Positions 22,675 through 32,762 of a stretch of DNA of 64,000 bases are shown here, piece after piece. Below the pieces are notes generated by a model that was not told where the DNA came from, ran no database searches, and was given only the letters and a program-made list of their open reading frames with translations. This DNA comes from Juglans regia (Eukaryota > Streptophyta > Magnoliopsida > Fagales > Juglandaceae): NCBI RefSeq assembly GCF_001411555.2, contig NC_049903.1, positions 21,765,327-21,829,326 on the forward strand. Reading direction: 5' to 3'. Made by a program: the position numbers and the translations under genes. Every line of letters starts with the position of its first letter. Position 1 is the stretch's first letter.

Positions 22675-23013
22675 GCGAACATATGACCAGCAACAGTCAG
22701 TAAATACTAAGCACGATGAAGAAGCTACCAAAAATGTAGAGTCTGAAAAGAAGGAAACTGAGTACGAGGTGAATGAGACCGATCGAGAGGCGACTGACCA
22801 AAAGCTAAGAAGACTAGAGAGACTAAAGGGGCTGCAAAATCCAAGAAATCTTAGGAGTTTATTTCTGAAACTTATTCTCCTTCAATTTATGATCCATCAA
22901 TTCTTTTTCCGCAAAGATTAAAGAAAAATAAGATTGATAATCAATTCTCTAAATTTCTAAGCATATTTAAGCAACTGCATATTAATATTTCTCTCATTGA
23001 AGCTTTAGAGCAA

Positions 23014-23673
23014 ATGGCTAAATATGCAAAATTTTTTAAGGATATATTATCAAACAAGCGAAAGTTAGAGGAGCACGAGACTATAATGCTGACCGAGAAG
23101 AGTAGTGCAATTTTACAAAAAAAGCTACCGCCTAAGTTAAAAGATCCATGGAGTTTCAGGATACCTTACACTATAGGAAATTCCTATTTTGATAAAGTTT
23201 TATGCGATTTAAGGGCAAATGTTAATCTAATACCTTTCTTTGTTTTCAAGAAAATAGGCCTTGGAGAAGCAAAGCCTACCACCATCTCTCTACAATTGGC
23301 GGACAGATCTATTAAGTACCCGAGAAGACTCATTGAGAACATACTGGTGAAAGTTGATAAGTTCATCTTCCAGGCTGACTTCATTGTGCTTGATATGGAG
23401 GAGGACGAGGAGATTCCTTTGATACTGGGCCAACCTTTTCTGGCAACGGGTTGGACTTTAATTGATTTCCAGAAAGGGAAACTCGTTTTGAGGGTCGGCG
23501 AGGAGCACGTCACTTTTGACTTGTTTAAATCTATGGAACTCTCGTCTGAGGTATATTCTTGTTTTCAAATAAGCAACCGAAACATGGTCAAGGCCGACGA
23601 GGCTTATGGAGACAAATTCGCAAAGCTACCACTGGAGGTATGTCTTACTCACTCTACGTCTATTGAATCCTAA
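23014..23673 (+). pseudogene. Athila aspartic protease region
   Basis: The 219-codon frame contains PWSFRIPYTIGNSYFDKVLC, then DLRANVNLIPFFVFKKIGLG where active Athila proteases have DLGA: the Gly next to the catalytic Asp is Arg here. QLADRSIKYPRRLIENILVK and PLILGQPFLATG follow, the flap and C-terminal blocks. The frame is long and open, but the active-site change makes activity doubtful. Between gag and this ORF (22675-23013) only a broken Glu/Lys-rich spacer is seen. Confidence 0.87.
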
Positions 23674-23703
23674 GATGAAAAGGTCAAGGAGTGTGAGAGA
23701 TAT

Positions 23704-24310
23704 TTGGAAGCTACATCTTCCCTTTCTCCTTCAATAAAACCAAAAGTTGAAGAGCTAAACTCATCTCAGCCGATGTCGCCCAAGCTTGAACTCAAGCCGC
23801 TTCCATCAAATTTAAGGTACGCTTTCTTAGGCCAGGACTCTTCTTTTCCAATCATTATTAATAGTTCTTTGAGTGATGTAGAGGAAAAGAAATTGCTGAG
23901 AGTTTTACTGGAACACAAGATGGCCTTGGGTTGGACCATCTCGCACATCAAAGGAATTAGTCCTTCAATTTGCATGCACAAGATTTTAATGGAGGATAAT
24001 TTTAAATCGATCGTCCAACCCTAGAGGAGATTGAATCCATCAATACAAAAAGTGGTGCATAAAGAGGTATTGAAGTTGTTAGATGTCGGGATCATTTATC
24101 CAATCTCAGATAGTGCATGGATAAGTCTAGTGCAAGTCGTTCCAAAGAAAGGAGGGATAACCGTGATCAAGAATGACAACAATGAACTCACACCGATGAG
24201 GACAGTCACGGGATGGCGAATAAGCATAGACTATTGAAGACTAAATGATGCAACACAGAAAGACCATTTTCCCTTACCATTTATTGATAAAATGCTATTC
24301 TTTGATTATT
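23704..24310 (+). pseudogene. N-terminal part of Athila reverse transcriptase, truncated
   Basis: Shows LLEHKMALGWTISHIKGISP, a stop, NPSIQKVVHKEVLKLLDVGI and IYPISDSAWISLVQVVPKKG, then TGWRISIDY, a stop, and RLNDATQKDHFPLPFIDKML. These are RT blocks before the palm. The sequence then joins LTR at about 24311, before any YxDD box. Confidence 0.88.
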
Positions 24311-25278
24311 CCAACCGACTTCAACGAATAATAACAGTTTTTATTCTTTTCAATTCCATTATGAACTAATTCTATTTTCTAGAACATTCATGTAGCCTAG
24401 CATTGAACACAAAGTTTATATTCCAAGTTATTTTATTTTCAATATTTCCATGATTGAGTGTTTATTCATTGTTCTTAATGCTTACTTACCTACTGGCGAT
24501 GCCAGAGATTCAGTTTCACATATCAACTCTGATCCTAGCTGAGCACCTACTTTGTTGCATTCCTTGCCTTGGGTTCACTCCACACCAAGACTTAGGAGCT
24601 ATAGTTTCCCACTTGGCTATGACGAAAGATGTTCCCCACCTCACCCTATATAAGATAAGAGCATCTGAGAATAAATTCATCTCTCACTTCTTCGATCAAT
24701 CCTGTTAGCAACTCATACCGAGTGAGAAACAATCTCCCCCCTAACTATTCTTTGATCTTTTGAATTGCAATTAGAATGATAGGTGATATGTGATTAAAGC
24801 TCTAGAATTAAATGTTATTAGTTGAGCGAAAGCATAGATGCTTTACCACGACTAGTGTGACTTTCAAAAAAAATTCAAAGAACTTAATGAGTTTTTAATT
24901 AGTTAAATTCACATAAAGATATAGAGTTATTAGTTGGAGATATTTTTTGTATTGTTCAAGAGAAAATATTGAATAGTTAAGGAATTTTTATCATCAACTT
25001 GGGATAACTGGGATTCTATAACAAGAAATAATAAATTGTGTTCAAATGCTCTAGATCTATTCTTATTATTTTTAAAATCTTAATTTTAATGTTCTTTTCT
25101 TCATTTTAATTTAGATAAACCATTCTTCAAATTTTGATTTTCTAAATAGTAATTAATTTAGTCAATTTCAAAACTCAATAGCATAATTATTTCCTGTGGA
25201 TTGTATAATCATTTTCTTTAAAACACTTTACTACTTGTTATGATTTTGTGTACTTGCAGATATATTTTTATGCAAACA
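24311..25278 (+). repeat. 3' LTR of the Athila element, 5'-truncated and carrying an insert
   Basis: From CCAACCGACTTCAACG onward it matches the 5' LTR from about 20433, ending TTTATGCAAACA versus TTTATGCGAACA. The first 970 bp or so of the LTR are absent. An extra segment of about 245 bp lies at 24486-24730, and a small deletion (about 20 bp) is near 25040. Confidence 0.85.
24486..24730. mobile_element. Unclassified insert of about 245 bp in the Athila 3' LTR
   Basis: The 5' LTR has CTTACAATTTTCTAGC where the 3' LTR has CTTAC, then about 245 extra bases, then AATCTCCCCCCTAAC. The insert contains a TATA-type sequence (TATATAAG at 24647) followed by an AG-rich stretch and ...ATCTCTCACTTCTTCG, as in an LTR promoter. 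It could be a small (TRIM-like) solo LTR. The ends and target duplication are not clean. Confidence 0.5.
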
Positions 25279-25283
25279 GGAGT

Positions 25284-25514
25284 AACCATTTGGGGTTTGG
25301 GGAAACCTTTAAGGGTTTCGGCTTTCACCAAGTTTTTGGAGTTTCAAATGAATCTATAATATTTGGGGTTGCACTAGAGTTGAAAACCTCTTTTCTTTGG
25401 TACAAAAATGAATGGTTAGATAGAATAGTATTTGGTTTAGCTGGCATGATTACAATGTTTGATTTTCCTTCATTTGTTTCACATTTCCATCTCATGGTTC
25501 CTCTTGGTTCCAAG
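25284..25514. other. Spacer between the Athila and chromovirus remnants
   Basis: No recognisable gene. AT-rich, with short ORFs on both strands that show no domain. Confidence 0.4.
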
Positions 25515-26068
25515 TGTCCTACACTATTCTCCAATTGTGGCTAAGATCTTACAAAATGTCTAAATAAAACTTATCTAGACTGATTTGGACAATCCACACT
25601 ATGATTTGAAAACTTTTGTACTGAGTTCCATACAGCTCTATCACAGATGTTACTATTCACTCCAAAAATGGTAAAAATAAATTTTCCACATAAAATCCAA
25701 AATAATCATACACACCTAATAGTGGAACTCGTTTCACAAATTTCGACTCTTAAGTGCCTCAAATAAATCAAAACACGTTTTCGAACAACTATCATCAGAA
25801 AAACGAAAATTTTATTATTGCGTCATGAAATCCTAAATATTCATCTGGGACTAATGGTACAAAACGTTTATCAATCTCATACTCCTAAGTATCACAAAAA
25901 AAAAGCATCTAAAAAAAACATGTTTCTGTCACCAAAGTGAGCATAAACTAACTAAGTTGACAGACTAAAACCTACGCGATTGTTCGATTCATGAGACATA
26001 TCCGGGTTTTCACGACATTTCTAAAGCCTACAGAAATTCTTCCACTAAATTTCTAGCGGGTTCTTACA
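25515..26068 (-). repeat. LTR, probably the 3' LTR of the chromovirus remnant
   Basis: Reads TGTCCTACAC...GGGTTCTTACA on the plus strand, so on the minus strand it starts TGTAAGAACC and ends GGACA. It matches 37535-38063 along its length (GGCTAAGATCTT, TCTAAATAAAACTT, TAAAACCTAC...CGATTG). On the minus strand it is preceded by a purine-rich AAGGGAGAGCCC, compatible with a polypurine tract. No matching target duplication was found. Confidence 0.65.
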
Positions 26069-26859
26069 AGGGCTCTCCCTTGTCTAGTCCTCTCAAGGAA
26101 GATTAGTTCTGACAAGGAGACCCATCAATGACTTTGGTAGCTTCTGAGCACAGATGGGGCTTTCCCTCAATTGCTTCAGCAGTCTGACCTTCATCATTCG
26201 AGGTCTAGACATGAGATGATTCCCTCATGTCTCTTACGTCTTCCTTTCCAACTGTGTTGTTCGGATGTGTTCTCTAGTATCCTACCGCTCAAGCCAAGTT
26301 TGACATTATTGGACTTCGGTGAATCCTCACCCTCGTTTGCATCTTGCTCATCATGTGCCGACATCGCTTTCTTTCCTTTCCTTCGTGGCATACTCATGCC
26401 CCTATGATCCAGCATTCCGGATATTAGACTTCCGGCCCTTCAAGCACTTTCCTCATCTTGACGGCATTCCTCCACTAACTGTGATTGTTCGTTTTCTCTC
26501 CTCACCCTCGTCCATGTTTTTTCCATAGGGTTCACAGTTACGAATTGAGGTATAGGGAGAATGATAGTCATTTTATAGATGCACTTATTCACGCACTTTG
26601 TCTATAATGCACTTTTTTACCCATGCATTACAACTCATAATTAGGCTCGAATAAATATGGGAACTTCTCCTACGTGATTCGCTCACTTTCCAAAGTAAAC
26701 TCCATGTTTTCTGCATTCCCCCACTGCACCTTTACCAAGGGCGTGGTATTTGACCTCAATCTTTTCTCCTTTCTGTACACGATTCGTTTGCACCTTTCTC
26801 CGTACGTAAGATCTCGTTGTAGCTGAACTAGATTTGGTTTAATTACTTGAGCTTCCTAG

Positions 26860-27290
26860 TTCCTGAAACTTTTCCTGAGTGATGAGATGTGGAATATGTT
26901 GTGAATACCTTCATATTCCACTGGGAACCAAACTCGATATGCTACTGGGCCAACCCTTTCTATCACTTGATATAGTCCAAATACCTTGGGCTGAGCTTCC
27001 CTCTTAGCAAAAATCTCTTAGTAGCTTTCATTAGGAATACCTTGAGGTACACCCAATCACCTTCCATAAAAGCTAGCTCTCTCCTTCTATAGGCAGCGTA
27101 ACTCTTTTGCCTACCTTTGGCCTATCTCAAGTCCAAGAATTTGGGCTTCCCCTACCTCATCCCAACAGATAGGTGATCTACATTTCCACCCATAAAGTGC
27201 CTCATAAGGGGCCATCTAGATAGTCGCCCGATAGCTATTATTATATGCAAACTCAATAAGGGGAAAGTGTTGCTCCTAAGGTCTCTTGAA
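26860..27290 (-). pseudogene. Integrase C-terminal region of the chromovirus remnant
   Basis: The minus strand encodes, through stops, a block of the type [17 protein letters not shown] (about 27140-27180), then KSYAAYRRRELAFMEGDWVY with LKV, then a KLSPRY-like region and GPVAYRVWFPVEYEGIHN. This is the GPY-type C-terminal part of chromovirus integrases. The catalytic core is absent. Confidence 0.75.
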
Positions 27291-27339
27291 ATCCAATATA
27301 CATGCCCTTAGACCTCCACATCCTCCTACTGACATCATT

Positions 27340-28300
27340 CGTTACACTGGGGGTGCTTGGGGACAATCTCGACCAAAATGTCCCATCTGACCACATATAT
27401 AGCACACGTTTGGATCATGTCGGCAATCTCACTCATGAGCTCGATGACAAACGTTACATATTGGTATCCTTCCATCCATTCGCGATCCTTCAACAACTGG
27501 TGGTCGCCCACCAGCTCTAGTTACGAACTTCTGTGGGGCTCCTGAACTACTCCCTTCACCTACATTCGTTTGCTTTTTTAGAGTTGGAGATACAGAAAAC
27601 AGATTTGGCTGCTCCCGCTCAGCTATGGACACCTTATGATCAAGTTTCTAGAAATTTGTAATTTATGGGCAAGCTACTTGCATCCTAATGTAAGATTGCA
27701 ACCCTTACTGGAATTGTTCTGCCTTCATGGCTTCCGTAGAAATAAGGTGAGGGGCAAACCATCCTAATTCCATAAATCTAGTGTCGTATTGTTCACCATC
27801 ATATTCCCTTGGACCAAATTAGCGAAATCTTTGGACCTCTATTTCCTTATAATCTTCAAGATGTAATGGTCTTCAAGTTCCTTCTTGAACCTTGCCCATG
27901 AGATCCTTATCATGGTTCATAGGAAGGAGTAGTCTCTAGGTGTCCCACCACAGAGCTACTTCTCCCTGAAGTAAATAGCTCGCATACAACACCTTCTGAT
28001 TCTCGATGCATCCGCACACGTCTAACGTCCTTTTTGTGTCAGATATCCATCTTTCTGCTTTCGTTGGTATTTCAATTTTGAACAATCCCAAATAGCGAGG
28101 AGCCAAAAATCGCTCATACGTACATCCCCTTCCTTCTTCTCTGGGGGTTCCTACTGACTAGAATTGGATATGACGAGAACACATCTCATATTGTCGTTCC
28201 ATCATACCCGATATCCGATTTAGTGCTCTAGCTAATACTTCATCTCTTCCTCCGTCAAACAATCTTCCTTCATGACCACTCAACGTTCACTCTCCTTGTT
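27340..28300 (-). pseudogene. Gag of the chromovirus remnant
   Basis: The C-terminal end is best preserved: a Ser/Gly-rich linker (NVGEGSSSGAPQKFVTR), then CNVCHRAHEGDC and CYICGQMGHFGRDC, the paired zinc-binding motifs typical of chromovirus gag. Further right the gag body is only visible as broken coding-like sequence. Confidence 0.8.
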
Positions 28301-28489
28301 GAGTTCTTGGTCGCACCATCATGAACTCCTACCACATAACCCGTGCCTATTAAGTAATATCACACCTCACTATCCTACTCATAGATCATATTAGTACTAG
28401 AGTTTTCAACCTATCATGCTATATAATTTCTACTTTCTAGTACAGGCCTATATTTTTAAGAGTTTCCCAGAGTCAGGAATACAAGCGTA

Positions 28490-28501
28490 GCTCTGATACC
28501 A
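28490..28501 (-). promoter_or_regulatory. Primer-binding site, initiator tRNA-Met type
   Basis: The minus strand reads TGGTATCAGAGC, complementary to the 3' end of plant initiator tRNA-Met. It is followed outward by ACA-ending sequence consistent with an LTR end at 28505. Confidence 0.85.
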
Positions 28502-28504
28502 AGT

Positions 28505-29444
28505 TGTGGCATCTCATTCCTCATCAAAGACTAGGAGAGGTATCGTGGTGCCAAGGATGCTGGCCAACTAGTCAACACCCAGAAGATTGGCTAGGCATGT
28601 AGTAATCCAGAGAAAAGTACACATGTATGGAATTAGTTCAATCACAGTGAAAATATAAATGGGACACGTTGAATTATCAATGTGATCAAGTATCTGTATA
28701 CCAGAATCTAGACTTCATAAAAAGGGGCTTCTCTCTCTTCATATCTTCAAAACATTATATTATTCAAGAATACATAGGGTTAGTTTTCACAGGTGGTGGA
28801 CTAAGTTACAAATGAGCACTCAGCTCGGTTATGAACATCCTACAAAAGGTACGGAGTAGCTACGGTGAATATTGGTGCTAATAGCCTTTGGTCAAGACTT
28901 GGGTCTTGCGTTTATTTTAAAAGTGATATATTCTCATGACTAGTTGCGTCAGTAGTGGTCCATAGTTCCTCTTTGGCAAGTTACCATTTCCTGCCTTGGG
29001 CAGTTAGTGCAGAACTCGCTCAAGTTCATCCGTCCCTTTGATTTCTTGTTCTCATCCTTATGGGAGACGAATTTTCTAACTTGTCTGTCGTTGCCGAGTT
29101 CCTCATCTCTACCACGCTCTGGGACATATTTGCTAGATTCCCTGGTGCCTGCTTGCCAAGATGTTAGACTAGCTATACTCAGTGTCTCCTGCTGCTGGTT
29201 CTTAAAACCAGTAGTGCTTCTCGTCTTTCCCTTTCCTTCAACGCCATGAATAGTCTGTCCCATCTTGCCTTAGCTAGGACCCTCACATGACCCCTCTTAC
29301 AACCACCGAACATGACTTCCTCGCTCCCTCATCATTGGCTTTCTTCAAAACCTAAGGGACACACATGCATGGATGCCAAGTGGCATTTTCCTTGTCATGG
29401 TTAAGCACCACTTCCATCTTTCGTATCAACTTCGGAATTTAAGG
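28505..29444 (-). repeat. LTR-like segment next to the primer site, with a coding-like relic
   Basis: By position this should be the 5' LTR of the chromovirus remnant, but it does not visibly match 25515-26068. Its centre (28945-29235) matches 40270-40563. On the minus strand both give a similar peptide around EELGNDRQVRK and KGRMNLSEFCTNCPR (28949-29263). I do not recognise the protein. The segment may be a mosaic. Confidence 0.45.
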
Positions 29445-32400
29445 TGTGACACCCCCAGATTCAGCTTGGGATCAGATGGACCCTAAAGCATCGGAACATG
29501 CAACACAAGGTTACTTGTCCCTGTTTGTGACAATTAAAGATGCAATACACCTAGCATGCATCTAAACAAAATGCAATATTTGCAATGGAATTTTTTTTTT
29601 CTTTAAGCAATACTATTCACAACATACGATATATCCTAAACATAAAACATATTTCAAAAATTGAAGATAATAGATGTTCAAGTTATAGTGTAAGTCCAAA
29701 AGATCTGTAACCATAAAAGTACTAGAGATAAAGCTCCCTAAGTATATGCAAAAACTAAGGTAACTATTAGACTAATCCATCGAGTAGCTCGCACAACTCA
29801 GTCAAGGATGCCATAATACTATTGATAAAATAGAACATCAAAGTGATGAGTGTCGCATCGTGCCGTCACTATATAGTCGACAGCTTCTGGTCGATCGTCT
29901 ATCGCATCTCCTGATCTTGGCACATGATCTACCATTCCAGGGGAACTACCAAGTGAGATTTGATTACAAATCTCAACATGTTAACAAATAACTTAAACGG
30001 ACAGTTTAAAGATGCATGCAAGATAGTAAAAGCATGAATGCAAAATGTGTACATGAGTAACTTGACAAATAGCATGACATGTACTGACAGGACTTGAACT
30101 GACATGAAATGAACTAAACTAACGTGAACCAGAAACTGAACATGAATTGAACTGAAACTGAACATGAACTTGGAATCTTGTTCAACAATTAAACTGGTTA
30201 ATTAAAAGTGAAATGTGGATGCTACACAGGTCCCCTTGAGCTGTGTGCACTTGTCAATACTACATCACATCACAAGTATCTGCACTAGGTGTGAGTGCCT
30301 TCACATATGTATCCGTTTACAGGTATCTACACCTACTATGAAAAATTTAATGTACGTATCCTGTGATAGGTATCTACACCCTCACAAATACGTATAATAT
30401 GAAATTGAAATGTGGGTATAATGATCAGCGTTGGTGCCTAACTTCGCTCTAGTGACCAGTTATTTAGGCCCTATTCGATGCCTATTGGTCCTTTCCTTGC
30501 CAACCCAAAGAATTTTACATTAGTTTAAATACTCCAGCATGACAAAGAAGTTCCGTTAGGATATTACACCATCCTAGCACTTAGGGTCGTTACTAATGTA
30601 AAAAGATTTGACTGACATGAAAATACTATTTTCAAGACACACTCTGTATTTGAGACATGACGTGACGTGAAACGGAAGATAAATGACTTGACATAATGTA
30701 ACGTGACATTTAACGAGATAAAGTTAGAGGCGATTACGCTCACGTTAAGTGACATTTAACTAGATAAAGTTAGAGGCTACTACGCTGACGTTAAGTTAGA
30801 GGCACTTGTGATATAGCATAATGTTTAACAGATAAACATTTCGTGACATAGTAGAATGTGTAAGAAATAAAAATCTCATGATATAGAACAATTGTTACAT
30901 GTATAAGATCATAAAAACATGAATAACTATTCTCTTACCAACACATACACAATATCCTAACAGTAAGTTAGAGGCTAACTCATAGTGAGCGTAGTGTGAT
31001 GAATAAAATGTGCAAATTAACGAGAAATTGTAAGGATACATTTGTAAATGTTAGAAACTCCTTACTAACAAACTTATAAACGCAAAAATACTAACTTAAA
31101 GTATAATTACCATTTTACCCTCTACATGTGGGAAAATAACCATTTCACCCCTAACTCAAGGGTTTCATATCCTAATTCCAAAACTCACAAAAATTAACAT
31201 TACTAATGTAAATTTTTTCTTAAATCCAAATATCTAATTAGATAAATTTAAAACATAACACAACTAGGTGAACCAAGCATAGGCCAAAACATGACAATGT
31301 TAAAACTCTTGGTTTTTGTTGCAATTCTTTCAAACCCTATCTTTCATGCTACAACCAAAATATGCAACATACAAAATCACATCCTATGCTTAAATAATAT
31401 GCTTTAGCAAACACCAAACTCATATCATAAAAATCACAAACTTTCTTCATGCCAAAACTTCAAGTATTTGACCTCAAAGTGATGTTCATGGTCTATCTCC
31501 TTTCAAAACAACTCCAAGAACTCCAAAAGTTCAATAATATACTCTTAATATGTTCATAAAACATTCCTAGGGACTATCATGCATTGAATAATTAAGCTAA
31601 AACCACAAAAAGTTACGAAATCAAACTCAACACAATTGGTTTATACCTATACTCCAAAACTGAGCACTATGAGATTTGGTCATGATCAAACCATTAGATT
31701 CGAAACTTCCGTGAAGAAAATCATCAATAAATAACATTGTGTGGTTCATATTCAAGTCCTAAAACAAATCTAAGCATCAAACCTAAGATCAAATGGAAAA
31801 ACTTTCATAAAAACATAGATCCATCCATGAATCTCACATACAAGTCCTAACCAGACCTTTGCATGCATAAAAGTTCGTATCTTCAAGATCAAGACCATAA
31901 ATATTCAAAATAACATTCTAACATGAAGATGAAAGTCCTAAGAGCATCATATGTGGAGATCAAAGTTATTGGTGCATGCTTTCATAACAACAACCCTAAG
32001 CTTTTCCAAAACAGAAACTATTTTCCTACTACTAGTTTCTAACTTTTTATATCTATACAAAACTCTTATAAGAAACTTATAACATGCAACAAATATTCAT
32101 CAAACTTGTATATTAGCATGTTATATGTAAACCAAAAAAAGATCAAACCAAGATCTTTCTTAGAACTTCATCAAAAACATCAAATATGGCACACTGTCTA
32201 GACTATCGCCCAAAATGACCTCTTTATACTTCAAAAACTTTTCACCCATTAAAGGTCCATGAGAATTTACAAAAAATATACCAACCAAAACTAAACTCAA
32301 AGAGAAACAACTTATGTGAAGAGAACTTCATGAGAATCCAATTACAAGAGCTTCAAACAATTCGAGTAAGAAAGGCAAGAAAAGCTATCCGAGAGTTCCT

Positions 32401-32762
32401 CTGGATTCCTCTCCAAGACAATGTCTCTAAAGTGACAAAAGACTAGTGAAATGGCCAAGGACTAGACTTATACACCATAAGGGGTTGAGAATTGATGTGG
32501 AAGTAACTTTTGGGTGATGTGGTGTCAGCAAAATCATATGCAAAATCAGGTTGCACAGCCCATTGTTTGGGCTGCATTGGGCAGGTAAAGGACACTCATG
32601 GTAGGGGTAAAACTTCCTTCATAAGCCTTTCCATGGTGGTGCAATTTTGTGGGCCTTAACCGAATGGACCATCATTTGGGATTTCAATGGGGTTTGGATT
32701 GGGGTTTGGGTTTCTAACAAGCCCAAATCTAATTTTTATTGGCCCAATAGAATTACCAAGGT
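29445..32762 (+). repeat. Long non-coding TGTGACACCCCC-family element
   Basis: Starts TGTGACACCCCCAGATTCAG, GCATCGGAACATGCAACACAAG. The body matches 14020-17328 in inverted orientation and 61589-64000 in direct orientation at several places, including the stretch TTACCATTTTACCCTCTACA. Near its right end it has GACAAGCCCAAATC...GGCCCAAT...CACCAAGGTATAAAA, a promoter-like TATA context shared with 19320. No coding frame. It ends abruptly at about 32762, where it joins the next LTR. Confidence 0.65.

Larger units (their letters stand above)
19460..25278 (+). mobile_element. Athila-lineage Ty3/gypsy retrotransposon with a large internal deletion
   Basis: Ordered on the plus strand: LTR, primer site, gag, protease, start of RT, then a 5'-truncated 3' LTR. 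The outer flanks are GGCGT (19455-19459) and GGAGT (25279-25283), a target duplication with one mismatch, which fixes both ends. The RT catalytic centre, RNase H, integrase and any envelope-like ORF are missing, so the copy is non-autonomous and dead. Stops and frameshifts occur throughout gag and pol. Confidence 0.88.
26069..28504 (-). mobile_element. Chromovirus-like Ty3/gypsy internal region, heavily deleted
   Basis: On the minus strand, from the right: an initiator-Met-type primer site (28490-28501), degraded gag (28300-27340), then directly the C-terminal end of integrase (27290-26860). Protease, RT, RNase H and the integrase core are missing. The 26069-26850 stretch has no recognisable domain. 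Confidence 0.75.

Noticed and set aside
25279..25514. CCAAG before both copies of the 25515/37535 LTR as a target duplication
   Set aside because: Neither copy has CCAAG on its other side; the shared bases are more likely part of the repeat or its original flank.
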